NCBI GenBank assembly: GCA_029256185.1
Contig: JAQSYI010000005.1
Location: 62,001 to 126,000 of the forward strand
DNA length: 64,000 nucleotides
Reading direction: 5' to 3'
Source of the DNA: Paenibacillaceae bacterium
Lineage (GTDB): Bacteria > Bacillota > Bacilli > Paenibacillales > NBRC-103111
The translations under genes were made by a program, and so were the position numbers. Every line of letters begins with the position of its first letter. Within the stretch, counting starts at the first letter, position 1. Below are positions 37,186 through 47,396 of the stretch, piece after piece. The notes under the pieces were generated by a model. It saw only the letters and a program-made list of their open reading frames with translations. It had not been told where the DNA came from and did not search any database.

Positions 37186-38157
37186 TTAGAATAGGCCTTC
37201 GCCGGAAATCCGGTCGCTGATTTTGTTGGCGGTCAGGATCAGCACGAAGCCGATAACCGACTTGAACAGACCGACAGAGGTGGCCAGACTGTACTTAAAC
37301 TGCGTCACGCCCTCCCGGTAAATATACGTATCCAGCACATCCCCCACAGACAGGGTAAGCGGATTCAGGAATACCCAGATATGCTCGAAGCCCAGATCCA
37401 ATATATTGCCGATCTTCAGCAGCAGCAAAATCACAATAGCCGGGAGCATCCCCGGAATGGAGATATGCCGCATGAGCGCCCATCTGCCGGCGCCGTCCAT
37501 CTTGGCCGCTTCGTACAAGGAGGGATTAATTCCGGCCAGAGCGGCGATGAAGATGATGGCGCTCCAGCCCATCTCCTTCCAGATGCCCGTGCCGACGATA
37601 ATGGTGCGGAAATAAGCGGCCTTCTGCAGAAAGGCAACCGGCTCTCCCCCCGCCGCCTGAATCCAGCCATTGATCAGCCCCGTGCCCGGAGACAGCATCA
37701 TCACCGCCAAGCCGAATATAATCGACCAGGACAGGAAATGGGGCAGATACAGCACGGTTTGCACAATCCGCTTCATGTGCATCAGGCGCAGCTCGTTCAG
37801 CAGAAGAGCCAGTATAATCGGCGCCGGAAAAGCGAATATGATTTGATAGGAGCTTAATATGACCGTGTTCCACAGCACCCTTTGGATATTGGGCGCCTGG
37901 AAGAACATTTCGAACCAATGCCAGCCCACCCAGGGACTGTCCCAAAAGCCCTTGAAGATGTTGTAATCCTTAAAAGCGATGACACTGCCTCCCATGGGAA
38001 AATATTTGAACACGGCAAAAAACAACAGGCCCGGAAGCAGCATGATATATAAGGCATGATAGGCGGACAGCGCCCTGCGGATTTTCCCTTTGCGGCTTAA
38101 CAGTCCCGTTTGCTTGCTTAAGGAAACGGAAGTTGCTTTTGTTGTCAACAGGCTCAA
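37186..38157 (-). CDS. Sugar ABC transporter permease (LplB/YteP type)
   Basis: A 323-residue permease with six helices. It has the group-specific PMGGSVIAFKDYNIFKGFWDSPWVGWHWFEMFF near residue 52 and the EAA loop YEAAKMDGAGRWALMRHISIPGM. The start is uncertain: a TTG at 38157 lies right against a weak GCGAGG, and a TTG at 38148 with a 9-nt gap to the same sequence is as likely. It follows the GH95 gene by 85 nt. Confidence 0.9.
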   Translation of the reverse strand: MSLLTTKATSVSLSKQTGLLSRKGKIRRALSAYHALYIMLLPGLLFFAVFKYFPMGGSVIAFKDYNIFKGFWDSPWVGWHWFEMFFQAPNIQRVLWNTVILSSYQIIFAFPAPIILALLLNELRLMHMKRIVQTVLYLPHFLSWSIIFGLAVMMLSPGTGLINGWIQAAGGEPVAFLQKAAYFRTIIVGTGIWKEMGWSAIIFIAALAGINPSLYEAAKMDGAGRWALMRHISIPGMLPAIVILLLLKIGNILDLGFEHIWVFLNPLTLSVGDVLDTYIYREGVTQFKYSLATSVGLFKSVIGFVLILTANKISDRISGEGLF

Positions 38158-38242
38158 CCTCGCTTTCTTTCGTAACTCTGTCTTCCTCTATCTTAACCAG
38201 GCCGTTAAAAGAAGCATATCCCCCGCCTGTTTAAAATACCGT

Positions 38243-40639
38243 TCATTTGTTTTGGATTTCAACCAGGTAGCATGCTCCCCTGCGCGCTTCAAACGAAATC
38301 CGCTGCGCCTCTTCTTCCAAGGCTTGTATGATGGCCCCGTTGCCGTCATGCACATGCATGGAGAGGCCTCCACCAGAGAGGCTCCCCGCCTTGGACCTCA
38401 CTCCGTTCTCCGGCTGCGCCGGGCCCGGAGGGCAATAGCGGATGCTGCACCAACCATCATGGTCCGCCGCAATCCGCGCCTGATGCAGCCTCCCCCCGCT
38501 CCACTCCAGATCAACGGTAAAACCGCCCCGGGCCCGCAATCCCGTTACAGCCCCTGAGGACCATGCCGCAGGCAGCGCCGGAAGCAGCTCCAGAGCCTCG
38601 CCGTGGGATTGGAGCAGCATCTCCGCTATAGCCGCCGTTGCGCCGAAATTGCCGTCAATCTGAAACGGCGGATGGCAATCCAGCAGGTTGGGGTAGACGG
38701 AAGCGCTCAGCAATTGTCTCAGATGGGCATGCGCTTGCTCTCCCTCCTGCAGCCTGGCCCAAAAATTAATGATCCACGCCCGGCTCCAGCCGGTATGTCC
38801 CCCTCCATGGGCCAGACGGTTCACCAGGGTTTGGCGGGCAGCTGCGGCAAGCTCGGGATGCTCACCGGCCCGGATGGTGTGTCCGGGATATAGGGCGAAT
38901 AAATGGGAGATATGCCGGTGGCCCGGATCTGCTTCCTCCACCTCCTGTATCCACTCCATAATCGTGCCGTTCTTACCGATGGCCGGCTGGGGAATGTGGT
39001 CCAATGCCGTCTTCAGCCGCCCCCGGAATTCCTCCTCTCCGCCGATTATTTCACTCGCCTTGATACAGGCGCGCAACAACTCGGACACAATCTGGGAATC
39101 CATAGACGGCCCCATGCACAATGTGCCCTGAACGCCGGAGGGAAGGGTGAACTTATTCTCCGGCGAGAGGGAGGGGCCTGTCACAAGCCTTCCCTGCCCA
39201 TCCTCCGTCAGATATTGCAGCAGGAACAGAGCCGCTTCCCTCATGCACGGATAAGCCCGCTCCCGCAGGAAGGATTCGTCCAGGCTGAACCGGAACCGCT
39301 CCCACATATGAAGGGTCAGCCACGCGGCCCCCATGGGCCAGATGGAGGAGGTGGCGAGCACCCCCTCGATATGCGTATTTCCCCACAGATTGGTATTATG
39401 GTGGGCAACGAACCCCTCGCAGCCGTACACCCTCCGGGCTGTATTCCGCCCATGGGGCAGCATGCGCTCGATCAAATCAAACAGCGGCTCGTGGCATTCG
39501 GACAGATTGCATACCTCGGCGGGCCAATAATTCATCTGCGTATTGATATTGATCGTATATTTCGATTCCCATGGAGGCGTGTAGCTCTCATTCCATATTC
39601 CCTGCAGATTGGCCGCTTGCGTGCCCGGACGGGAGCAGGATATGAGCAGATACCTGCCGTAATGGAAGAACAGCTCCTCCAGCCCCGGGTCCTCTTCCCC
39701 GGAAGCATACAAGCGCAATCTTTCATCCGTGGGCAGACTGGCGCTTGGGTGGATATCGCGCGCTTCCTTGTCTGGAAACAGGGAAAGCTGCATACGGTTG
39801 TATTTGGCTCCATACTCCTCCAGATGGGCCTGCTTTAGCGCGTCATAGGGAAGGGCGGCCGCAGCGCGAAGCCGCTCCAGGCATACCTGCTCATACGGCT
39901 CTCCATGGTAAAAGGAGGTTTCCGCCGCTGCCAGCAGCGTAACGGCGCTGGCGCCATGAACCGATACGAAATCGCCAATCACCTGAACCCTTCCGTCCCC
40001 GGCAGCCGCTCTAACCCCGGCCGCAAACCTCACGCCCTCCCCGCCGCCATCTCCGCTCATCAAGACGGTTGCGTCATCCGCCTTCCGGGAGCCGCTGTCG
40101 AAGGGACGGCGCATGAGGTGAACGCCGAAGCTCAGGCCCGCCGGATGATCCGTTTCCAGCCGGATCACGAGAACACCGGCAACGGCGCTGCTGATATATT
40201 CCCTTGTATACCGGTATCCCTGATGCCAATACGCAACAGCGGCAATCCCGGTGCTTAGCTCAAGGGAACGCTCATAATTGTCAGCGGCTGCCGAACGGTC
40301 CTGCATCCGGATCAGCAAATCTCCCAGCGGCTGATAGGGATGCATATATTTCGGGGAAGACATCATGGACATGACGGCCAGATGCTCCGCTTCCTTCTGC
40401 TTGCCCTCCCGCAGCAGCTCCCGAATGGCAGGGAGCCATTGGTTGGCATCGGGGCTGTCCGCTCTCTGGCTTCCCCCATGCCAGATGGAGTCTTCGTTGA
40501 GCGATACCCGCTCCTCCCCGACCCTCCCGTACACCATCCCGCCCAGCCGGCCATTCCCAAGGGGCAGCGCTTCGTTGAATGAAGCAGCGGGCTTCGTATA
40601 GCGCAGTTTGGTCGTGCTGTCGTAGCTTATAGTGTCCAA
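38243..40639 (-). CDS. GH95 alpha-L-fucosidase (or alpha-L-galactosidase)
   Basis: A 798-residue intracellular GH95 enzyme with the N-terminal beta domain ([26 protein letters not shown]) and the (alpha/alpha)6 barrel. Catalytic-site segments are [13 protein letters not shown] (364-375), HHNTNLWGN (413-421) and [24 protein letters not shown] (558-581) with general acid E562. Such enzymes release fucose or L-galactose from plant xyloglucan or rhamnogalacturonan side chains. It leads the operon that also carries the transporter and two-component genes. The start is a TTG with GAGGTGG 7 nt upstream. Confidence 0.92.
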   Translation of the reverse strand: MDTISYDSTTKLRYTKPAASFNEALPLGNGRLGGMVYGRVGEERVSLNEDSIWHGGSQRADSPDANQWLPAIRELLREGKQKEAEHLAVMSMMSSPKYMHPYQPLGDLLIRMQDRSAAADNYERSLELSTGIAAVAYWHQGYRYTREYISSAVAGVLVIRLETDHPAGLSFGVHLMRRPFDSGSRKADDATVLMSGDGGGEGVRFAAGVRAAAGDGRVQVIGDFVSVHGASAVTLLAAAETSFYHGEPYEQVCLERLRAAAALPYDALKQAHLEEYGAKYNRMQLSLFPDKEARDIHPSASLPTDERLRLYASGEEDPGLEELFFHYGRYLLISCSRPGTQAANLQGIWNESYTPPWESKYTININTQMNYWPAEVCNLSECHEPLFDLIERMLPHGRNTARRVYGCEGFVAHHNTNLWGNTHIEGVLATSSIWPMGAAWLTLHMWERFRFSLDESFLRERAYPCMREAALFLLQYLTEDGQGRLVTGPSLSPENKFTLPSGVQGTLCMGPSMDSQIVSELLRACIKASEIIGGEEEFRGRLKTALDHIPQPAIGKNGTIMEWIQEVEEADPGHRHISHLFALYPGHTIRAGEHPELAAAARQTLVNRLAHGGGHTGWSRAWIINFWARLQEGEQAHAHLRQLLSASVYPNLLDCHPPFQIDGNFGATAAIAEMLLQSHGEALELLPALPAAWSSGAVTGLRARGGFTVDLEWSGGRLHQARIAADHDGWCSIRYCPPGPAQPENGVRSKAGSLSGGGLSMHVHDGNGAIIQALEEEAQRISFEARRGACYLVEIQNK

Positions 40640-40674
40640 ACCGAATCCACCTCTCGTTGTTTAGGTACACGACA

Positions 40675-40701
40675 ACTATACCGTGAATCAGAAGCGGTCA
40701 A
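40675..40701 (-). promoter_or_regulatory. Candidate promoter of the GH95/transport operon
   Basis: TTGACC and TATAGT on the minus strand are 15 bp apart (TTTGAC with 16 bp). They lie about 40 nt upstream of the GH95 start codon. Confidence 0.4.
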
Positions 40702-40834
40702 AACCGGACCACTGTTATAAAATCGTAGTATTTGTCTCCACATGGGAATAAGCGAAGGCCGATAAATACAATTACTACGAAAAATAAACAATAGCCGGGT
40801 GTTGCGATAGTTTGCAATTTGATAAGGTAGGATT

Positions 40835-40848
40835 TGTAAACGCTATCA
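40835..40848. promoter_or_regulatory. cre-like site before the secreted beta-helix gene
   Basis: TGTAAACGCTATCA fits the CcpA box consensus TGnAAnCGnTnnCA. It lies 8 bp before the Shine-Dalgarno sequence, so it could act as a roadblock for catabolite repression. Confidence 0.6.
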
Positions 40849-40868
40849 AAAACATAAGGAGGTTTATC

Positions 40869-43673
40869 ATGTTCATGACAAGGAATCGGTTCACAACGGC
40901 GATCCTGGCCGCATTGCTGCTCACGCCGCTTCTTCCTGCACATCCCGGTGCGGTTGAAGCAAGCAGCAGCTCAGTAGTCTATTTGGAGAATGGCGCGCTC
41001 CAGTATAACGCCTATGCCAACGAAGGAGAAGCCAACGCGGTCAACCGAATGCCGGATTTCTCCTATGCAGGCTACAAGGGAGGCGGCGTGGCGCTGCCTG
41101 TGCGTTCCTCCATCCCTGTCAAGGCGACGCTCTCTCCTTCCGGGGGCGATGACCGGGCACAGATTCAGAACGCTATAAATACGGTATCCGCCCTTTCCCC
41201 GGACGCCAACGGATTCCGGGGGGCGATTTTGCTGACGGCAGGCACTTATCAAGTGGGGGACACCTTGCATATGGAGCAAGGAGGCGTCGTATTGCGCGGA
41301 GAGGGCCAGGGAGCGGATGGAACCATCTTACTCGGCACCTCGGCTGTTGCGTACAATCTGCTGGAGGTCGGTCCGTCTCCCCTTGAAACCCGGATCGAAG
41401 GGGAGGACAGAAGCAGCCATTCGGGCACATCCATTTATACCGGAGGCGACAACCAGTATATCGGATCGGTAAACGACGGAGATTGGATCAAGTATGATGC
41501 CGTTGATTTAAGCGGGGCCAAGGAGATCCATTTCCGCGTAGCCTCCAATAACTCAAGCGGCGTCATGAAGGTAAGATTAAACAGCGTGACCGGTCCTGTC
41601 ATCGGCCAATATGCCAATGCTTCCACAGGCGGCTGGACAAGCTTTGCCAATGCGTTCGTGCTCATCGAACCCACAGACGGCATTTACGACTTGTATCTGA
41701 CCTTCGAAAATCCGGCAGGCGGCAATATGATCAATATCGATTGGCTCTCTGTTGTTAACGACCTGGTGAGTGAGACGCCCCATACCCGTCAACCGATTAC
41801 AGCCTCTTATGTCCCCACCGGAGCAAGAAGCTTCGAGATTGCGTCTGCTGCCAATTTCAAGGCGGGCGATAAAATCTTTGTCGTGCGGACGCCCAATGCC
41901 GCCTGGATTGACGGCTTGGACATGGCGCAGTACGGCTGGACCCCTCAAACGTACATCGTCAAATATGAAAGAACCGTAACCGCAGTCAGCGGCAATACGC
42001 TCACCGTGGATATTCCCCTGGTGCAATCCATCAGCGATCAGTACGGCGGCGGATATGTGGCCCAATACCGGGCCGAGCGGGCATATCATGCAGGGGTGGA
42101 GGATCTGCGGTTCGATTCCGTCTATGCCGGTGCAACGGACGAGCAGCATGTGCAGGATGCCATCGTCTTCGATTACGTGGAGGACGGCTGGATACGGAAT
42201 GTAACGGGACTTCATTTGGCCCATTCCCTGGTTAATTTGAACAAATGGAATACCCGGATAACGGTTCAGGATTCGGCAGTCAGAGAAATGGTCTCCTTGG
42301 TCCAGGGCGGCCGGAGATATCCGTTCGCGATCAATCATGAGACCAGCTCCTTAAACCTGTTTCAGCGCAATTATGCGGAAGACGGACGTCACGAGTTCTC
42401 CACCAGCTCCCGGGTGGCCGGGCCCAATGTGTTTCTGGACTCCTACGCCATTAATTCCCATGCGGATTCCGGACCGCATCACCGTTACGCTACCGGAACC
42501 CTGTACGACAATATACAGACGGGAGCCCTCCGAGTATGGAACCGGGGCAGCCTGGGAAGCAGACAAGGCTGGACCGGAGCACAGATCGTATTCTGGAATT
42601 GCCGCAGCTACAATCCCATGAGCACAACCAATGATGACGTGAGAGCGGCAAGTCCGGTTGGCGGGAGGAACTTTGCCATCGGCTGCCGCGGTGCCGAGCA
42701 GGTATATGACGGCACCGGGCATTGGGAATCGTGGGGGGAGCCCGTATTGCCGAGAAGCCTGTACCTGCAGCAGCTGCTCGACCGGCTGGGCGCGGCTGCC
42801 GTTAACAATGTCACCACCAATGAACAAAGGCAAGGAAACATCTGGGGACAATTGGCCGCATGGAAGGGCAACGGGGATCTCGCCGATTACCATAACAACC
42901 TGGCCGCGAATCAGAATTATGCCTCATCCAACGCTTACAGCTCCTATCCTGAGCAACTGTTATTCGACGGAGATCCTGCAACCCGCTGGGCCTCCCGCGG
43001 CTCCCCGTCCAACCAATGGGTCTCCATCGATTTCGGCACGCCGTTGGAGTACAGCCAGGTTGTGCTGAAGGAAACCTCCTTCCAGAGAGTAACTTCGTTC
43101 AAGCTGCAATCCTCCATGGACGGAGCAGCGTGGGAGGATATACCCGGCTCCGGCGGAACGGCCATCGGCAGCAGCCGGACAATCAGCTTTGTTCCCGTCT
43201 ACTCCAGGTACCTGAGGCTGTACATTCTGGACGCGTCCGGGGAGCCTACCATCAATGAGATGGAGGTCTATAATCTTCCCTTCACCGCGCCCAATCTGGG
43301 ACTTGGGATGACCTATTCCGCATCAAGCGCCTATAGCGGCTATGAAGCGGTCCGGGCCTTCGACGAGAGCCTCTCCACCCGCTGGGCGGCGCAAGCCGTG
43401 GCAGGGCAATGGCTTGCTGTCGATATGGGCGCGGCCAGGACAATCAACACCGTGATTATAAAGGAAACCTCCTTCCAGAGAGTAACCGCATTCCAGCTGC
43501 AATATTCCCAGGACGGGCAGACGTGGACCACTGTCCCCGGCGGGGCGGGCTCCACCATCGGCAGCCGGAGAATCGTCGGCTTCCCTGAGGTGACCGCCCG
43601 GTATTTCCGTCTGTACATGGACAGCGCCACCGATAAACCTACCATTAACGAAATGGAGCTGTATCATTTGTAG
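40869..43673 (+). CDS. Secreted beta-helix protein with CBM6 and two F5/8C (CBM32) domains
   Basis: A 934-residue secreted protein. A signal peptide (TAILAALLLTPLLPAHPGAVEA) is followed by a pectate-lyase-3-like start (GGDDRAQIQNAINTV...LTAGTYQVG). A CBM6-like domain (about 173-296: RIEGEDRSS...NDGDWIKYDAVDL) is inserted there. The long right-handed beta-helix (about 300-670) has GPHHRYATGTLYDNI. Two F5/8-type C domains (about 677-800 and 808-934) end the protein. It probably binds and perhaps cleaves plant cell-wall polysaccharide, but no catalytic family is certain. The ATG at 40869 has AAGGAGG 6 nt upstream. Confidence 0.8.
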   Translation: MFMTRNRFTTAILAALLLTPLLPAHPGAVEASSSSVVYLENGALQYNAYANEGEANAVNRMPDFSYAGYKGGGVALPVRSSIPVKATLSPSGGDDRAQIQNAINTVSALSPDANGFRGAILLTAGTYQVGDTLHMEQGGVVLRGEGQGADGTILLGTSAVAYNLLEVGPSPLETRIEGEDRSSHSGTSIYTGGDNQYIGSVNDGDWIKYDAVDLSGAKEIHFRVASNNSSGVMKVRLNSVTGPVIGQYANASTGGWTSFANAFVLIEPTDGIYDLYLTFENPAGGNMINIDWLSVVNDLVSETPHTRQPITASYVPTGARSFEIASAANFKAGDKIFVVRTPNAAWIDGLDMAQYGWTPQTYIVKYERTVTAVSGNTLTVDIPLVQSISDQYGGGYVAQYRAERAYHAGVEDLRFDSVYAGATDEQHVQDAIVFDYVEDGWIRNVTGLHLAHSLVNLNKWNTRITVQDSAVREMVSLVQGGRRYPFAINHETSSLNLFQRNYAEDGRHEFSTSSRVAGPNVFLDSYAINSHADSGPHHRYATGTLYDNIQTGALRVWNRGSLGSRQGWTGAQIVFWNCRSYNPMSTTNDDVRAASPVGGRNFAIGCRGAEQVYDGTGHWESWGEPVLPRSLYLQQLLDRLGAAAVNNVTTNEQRQGNIWGQLAAWKGNGDLADYHNNLAANQNYASSNAYSSYPEQLLFDGDPATRWASRGSPSNQWVSIDFGTPLEYSQVVLKETSFQRVTSFKLQSSMDGAAWEDIPGSGGTAIGSSRTISFVPVYSRYLRLYILDASGEPTINEMEVYNLPFTAPNLGLGMTYSASSAYSGYEAVRAFDESLSTRWAAQAVAGQWLAVDMGAARTINTVIIKETSFQRVTAFQLQYSQDGQTWTTVPGGAGSTIGSRRIVGFPEVTARYFRLYMDSATDKPTINEMELYHL

Positions 43674-43759
43674 AGCCTTCGTTGGTGGGCCGTCAACCAA
43701 GCATTCATCTGATCTGCGGCTGCAAGATTCATTTATCCTCTGTATGTTCAAGCAAGCCC

Positions 43760-43788
43760 ATCAATGGTATTATATTGGTATGTTATTG
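43760..43788 (+). promoter_or_regulatory. 29-bp promoter-region repeat, copy 2
   Basis: Identical to 29060-29088 over 29 bp and different on both sides. It lies 66 nt before the DUF6171 gene. Confidence 0.55.
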
Positions 43789-43854
43789 AGGGGGCTGGAA
43801 CCTTTGCAAGCTCCCAAAAGTAGAGGGTCTGATGACAGGGGAGGCGGGGCTGCC

Positions 43855-44115
43855 ATGACGGAGAACGCCGGAACAGACTGCAAGGGCTGCTTCGAGGTGG
43901 ATGCTGAAGCGGAGGTGGAGCGCCTGTGGAAGCGGATGGTGCTGCGGGAGGGCGAGGCCGTGCCGGAGGAGGTCTACCGCAGCCGCATAGCTGCGTGCGA
44001 GGCATGCGAGGCGCTGCAGGGCGGCTCCACCTGCCGCCACTGCGGCTGCCTTGTCCGCTGGCGGGCCAGGCTCACCGCCTCCGCTTGCCCGTACCCCGGC
44101 TCGGCCAAGTGGTAG
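43855..44115 (+). CDS. Small Cys-rich DUF6171-type protein
   Basis: An 86-residue protein with paired cysteines: CKGC near residue 9, CEAC near 52, CRHCGC near 62 and ACPYPGSAKW at the end. This is the pattern of DUF6171 proteins of Bacillota, probably zinc-binding. The ATG at 43855 has GGGAGG 10 nt upstream and gives the family-length protein. Its function is unknown. It shares the 29-bp upstream element with the GntR/LacI-type regulator gene. Confidence 0.7.
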   Translation: MTENAGTDCKGCFEVDAEAEVERLWKRMVLREGEAVPEEVYRSRIAACEACEALQGGSTCRHCGCLVRWRARLTASACPYPGSAKW

Positions 44116-44142
44116 GCCGTGTCAGGATAACCAGTCCAAAGT

Positions 44143-44186
44143 GAAAGCCCCCAACGCCTGCATTTTTGCAGGTACTGGGGGCTTTC
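44143..44186. terminator. Strong hairpin between convergent genes
   Basis: GAAAGCCCCCA pairs with TGGGGGCTTTC, with an inner stem CCTGCA/TGCAGG around TTTTT. There is no U tract, but the position between two convergent genes suggests a two-way terminator. Confidence 0.6.
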
Positions 44187-44252
44187 AGGCTCCAAGGAGC
44201 GGCCAAACGGGTATACTGCCTGCACTTTGCAGGCTTGCTGATAGCTCTGGGA

Positions 44253-45281
44253 TTAATACCCGCGAAGATCAATCTTCCGTCCTGCTTTTACACTTTCGAT
44301 TGCCCCGTGCACCATGGCCATGCTCTTGATATTGTCCCGGCAATCGGTCTCCGCCGGTCTTCCTCCCGCCAATGCCGCGAACATCTCATCCAGACATCCC
44401 TCATGTCCCGGCCGTCCCCCCCAATTCGAGGCTAATTCCCAGCGCTCAAATTCGCGCAACAATTTTCCGCTCTGGTCGGTTGGCGCAACCTTCTCGGCGT
44501 AAGGGGTTCCGGTGCCATCCCAGACGGCCGTCCCTATCTCGCCGTTCATGCGCCATTGCGCTTCCCAGGAGGTTGGCGCGCCCTCCGCGCACCAGGAGCC
44601 GCGGTAGGCGAACACCGAGCCGTCGGACATCTCGAAGATGCAGACGGCAGACGCATTGCCGGCGTACCATGAACCCGGAGGATTGAATTCGTGGCAATAT
44701 ACGGAGACGGGGTCTGCACCCGTCAGGCAGCGCGCCTGGTCAAACGTATGAACCGCCATATCCAGGATAAGCGGACTGTCCATGGTATCGCGGAAGCCGC
44801 CGAAGTGGGGGCCGATAAAAAAATCGGCGCCGGTATAGCCAAGCCTGCCGATCCCGCCCTGCGAGATCAGCTCCTTCAACGCCCGCAGCTGCGGGATGAA
44901 CCGGCGGTTCTGCATTACTGCATAGGACCGGCCCGTCCGCTCCGCTATGGCAACCAGCCCATGCGCTTGCTCCATGGATTCCGTCATGGGCTTCTCGCCG
45001 AACACGTCGGCCCCCATCTGCATGGCCGTGGAGCAGATGCTGTAATGGCTGGCCGGGATCGTCACGTCAAAGACCAGATTGGCCCGCGTCTCCCTGAGCG
45101 CTTGCGAGAGATCGGTGTAAAGGCCGCAGCTTAAGCCATGCCGGTCCGCCATCGCCTGTGCCGCTTCCGGCTTGAGGTCCACCAGCCCGACAATAGCCGC
45201 ATCCTCCCTGGCCAGAGCAGCCTTCACCCAGGCATTAGCCATACTGCCGCAGCCGGCCACCACAATATTAAACTTCCCCAT
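44253..45281 (-). CDS. Gfo/Idh/MocA family oxidoreductase
   Basis: A 342-residue NAD(P)-dependent dehydrogenase. The Rossmann start is NIVVAGCGSMANAWVKAAL; GEKPMTESMEQ holds the conserved EKP lysine, and HTFDQARCL the histidine region. It oxidises a sugar, inositol or sugar derivative. It is 29 nt downstream of a sugar isomerase-like gene and probably works with it on the same compound. GGGGGAAG precedes the ATG. Confidence 0.9.
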   Translation of the reverse strand: MGKFNIVVAGCGSMANAWVKAALAREDAAIVGLVDLKPEAAQAMADRHGLSCGLYTDLSQALRETRANLVFDVTIPASHYSICSTAMQMGADVFGEKPMTESMEQAHGLVAIAERTGRSYAVMQNRRFIPQLRALKELISQGGIGRLGYTGADFFIGPHFGGFRDTMDSPLILDMAVHTFDQARCLTGADPVSVYCHEFNPPGSWYAGNASAVCIFEMSDGSVFAYRGSWCAEGAPTSWEAQWRMNGEIGTAVWDGTGTPYAEKVAPTDQSGKLLREFERWELASNWGGRPGHEGCLDEMFAALAGGRPAETDCRDNIKSMAMVHGAIESVKAGRKIDLRGY

Positions 45282-45310
45282 GCTTCTTCCCCCTTCCTCT
45301 CCCCGTTGTG

Positions 45311-46207
45311 CTACTGCGGATTGGCCACCAAATGCCCGCCACGGCAGCGAATCAGATAATTCAGGGCATGCACTTGTCCCGTCATCTCCAGCTCGCCCTT
45401 ATACACAGGATCATGCCAGCCTTCGATATCGATGGTTCCCTGATAACCGGCCTGACGCAGGATGGTTATCACATCTGCCCAATTGGTATCGCCAAAGCCG
45501 GGAGTCCGGTGCCAGACGAAGGGACGCGGGCCGTGTATACCATGCTCGCGGACAATATCCCAGGCGATGGTGGCATCCTTGCCGTGCACGTGAAACACTT
45601 TATGCACCCATTCCCGCAGCTGTGGAATCGGCTCGATCAGGCTGACCATCTGATGGCATGGCTCCCACTCCAGTCCGATGTTGTCTTCCGGGACGCTATT
45701 GAACATCAGTTCCCAGGCAGCCGGGTTATGCGCGATATTCCAGTCACCCTTCCACCATGTGCCGCCCATGTCGCAATTCTCGAAGGCGAGGCGCACCCCT
45801 CTGTCTGCCGCCCGGCGGGCCAGCTCGCCGAACACCCGGGCAAATTGGGGAATCGATTCATCGATAGGCAGATCGGTCAATCTCCCGGTGAACCCGGATA
45901 CGATATCTGTGCCAAACAGATGAGCATGGTCGATCAGCCGTTCCCAGCTGGCCAGCGTGTCTGCGTTATTGCCTGCTCCCGTCAGCGGATTGCCGAATAT
46001 ACTGAGGGCGGAAATGACCAGATCCTGCTCCTCCATCGCTTCACGCACCCGCTTGGCTGTCTCTGCCAGATCAAGCTCCCCCGTGGTTTGCCAAAATTTC
46101 AGATTGAATGATTCAAAACCATGGTCCGCAATCTGCGGAATGACACTTGCCGCCTTGTCTCCATCGACCATGGTGCCTATCCGTATTCCCGTATGCTGCC
46201 CGGCCAT
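45311..46207 (-). CDS. Sugar phosphate isomerase/epimerase (AP endonuclease 2-like TIM barrel)
   Basis: A 298-residue xylose-isomerase-like TIM barrel. The metal-site residues lie in LAFENCDMGG (Glu), GLEWEPCH (Glu/His), VFHVHGKDA (His) and TIDIEGWHDP (Glu). Related proteins isomerise or epimerise keto sugars or inosose compounds. AGGAG is 9 nt before the ATG. It is the first gene of a two-gene operon with the dehydrogenase and is divergent from an AraC regulator. Confidence 0.88.
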   Translation of the reverse strand: MAGQHTGIRIGTMVDGDKAASVIPQIADHGFESFNLKFWQTTGELDLAETAKRVREAMEEQDLVISALSIFGNPLTGAGNNADTLASWERLIDHAHLFGTDIVSGFTGRLTDLPIDESIPQFARVFGELARRAADRGVRLAFENCDMGGTWWKGDWNIAHNPAAWELMFNSVPEDNIGLEWEPCHQMVSLIEPIPQLREWVHKVFHVHGKDATIAWDIVREHGIHGPRPFVWHRTPGFGDTNWADVITILRQAGYQGTIDIEGWHDPVYKGELEMTGQVHALNYLIRCRGGHLVANPQ

Positions 46208-46362
46208 TGCCCATCACTCCTATATTATGCTAATATGAGATTCATAAGTCATTATATCTCCATTATTACAGGCATACTCTATCTCATTTTGCGGTTTATT
46301 TATCTGATCTTGGGCTTTGTAATATCGTGGGCCTAATGCGGTTGAAGGGCGGGAAAGCAGCT

Positions 46363-47253
46363 ATGACATACCCGTTGGAGCTGAGGGAAAACACGAACTT
46401 AAAGGACAGCTTTTATCCGGTTAATCTGTTTCGCAACGCCTCCCCGGCAAGCGGAATCGGCAGATCTGTGATGTTTTTGCACTGGCATGACCACTTCGAG
46501 TTGATCTATATGACAGCGGGCAGAGCCTCCTTCCACATCGACCGGCAGCAGTATGAAGCAGCCCCCGGAGATCTGCTGATCGTACCAAGCGGCGGACTGC
46601 ATGTGGGTTTTGCTGCGACAGAGGATCAAGTGGAATATTGGGCGCTGGTCTTTAACCGTTCCCTCCTTGACGGCCCAACGGGCGATCCTGTCCATGACCG
46701 CTACCTGTCGCCTTATCTCGATGGCAAGCTCCGCTTCCCCATCAAGCTGGAGGACAGCGCGGAACTAAAGCCTGTACGTGACAATATCCGATCCATTATC
46801 GCGGAATACGAGCGCAAGCAGCCCGCCTACGAGATGGCTATTAAAGCCAGGCTGCATCTGGCCTTTATCCTGCTTGCCCGGGTGTATCTGCCAGAGCGGG
46901 AGAACGAACCCTCCGCGGCTGCAGATAAGCGGATGGAGCGGTTCAAGGCCTTGATCCTTCATATCGAGGCGAACTGCTTCGAGAAGCTGTCGGTCTCGGA
47001 GGCGGCACGGCTTGTTCATCTGACTCCCTATCATTTTTGCAATGTATTCAAAGCGGCAACAGGACGCACCTTCGTTGACTATGTCAACCGTCTGCGTATG
47101 GATGAAGCCGAGAAGCTGCTACAAGGAGGCGCGACGGTTACCGAGGTGGCCGACCGGGTGGGATGCGGCAATCTGAACTACTTTACCAGGCTGTTCAAGA
47201 AAGTGAAGGGAATGACTCCATCGGAGGCCAAGAAACAGGGTGGTTGGCGCTGA
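46363..47253 (+). CDS. AraC-family regulator with cupin sensor
   Basis: A 296-residue regulator. The N-terminal cupin (HWHDHFELIYMTAGRASFHIDRQQYEAAPGDLLIVPSGGLH) senses a small molecule. The C-terminal HTH_18 domain is SVSEAARLVHLTPYHFCNVFKAATGRTFVDYVNRLRMDEAEKLL...EVADRVGCGNLNYFTRLFKKVKGMTPSEAKK. The ATG at 46363 is preferred over the GTG at 46327 because AAGGGCGGG stands 9 nt before it. It is divergent from the isomerase/dehydrogenase operon and probably its activator. Confidence 0.88.
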   Translation: MTYPLELRENTNLKDSFYPVNLFRNASPASGIGRSVMFLHWHDHFELIYMTAGRASFHIDRQQYEAAPGDLLIVPSGGLHVGFAATEDQVEYWALVFNRSLLDGPTGDPVHDRYLSPYLDGKLRFPIKLEDSAELKPVRDNIRSIIAEYERKQPAYEMAIKARLHLAFILLARVYLPERENEPSAAADKRMERFKALILHIEANCFEKLSVSEAARLVHLTPYHFCNVFKAATGRTFVDYVNRLRMDEAEKLLQGGATVTEVADRVGCGNLNYFTRLFKKVKGMTPSEAKKQGGWR

Positions 47254-47310
47254 CAGATATGTAGAGCGGGAAAGTGTGCGGGGAAAGCCAAACATTCGAA
47301 TCATTGCAAA

Positions 47311-47361
47311 AAGGGCCTCTCACCGCTGCCTGCATGTTCCGGGTAGTGGAGAAAGGCCCAA
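47311..47361. terminator. Imperfect hairpin between convergent AraC and ABC permease genes
   Basis: GGGCC+TCTC pairs with GAGA+aa+GGCCC, with A-rich and T-rich flanks. It is a likely shared terminator. Confidence 0.4.
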
Positions 47362-47396
47362 ATTTCTTTAACGCCAGTTGCTCTGTCTGGCACCCG

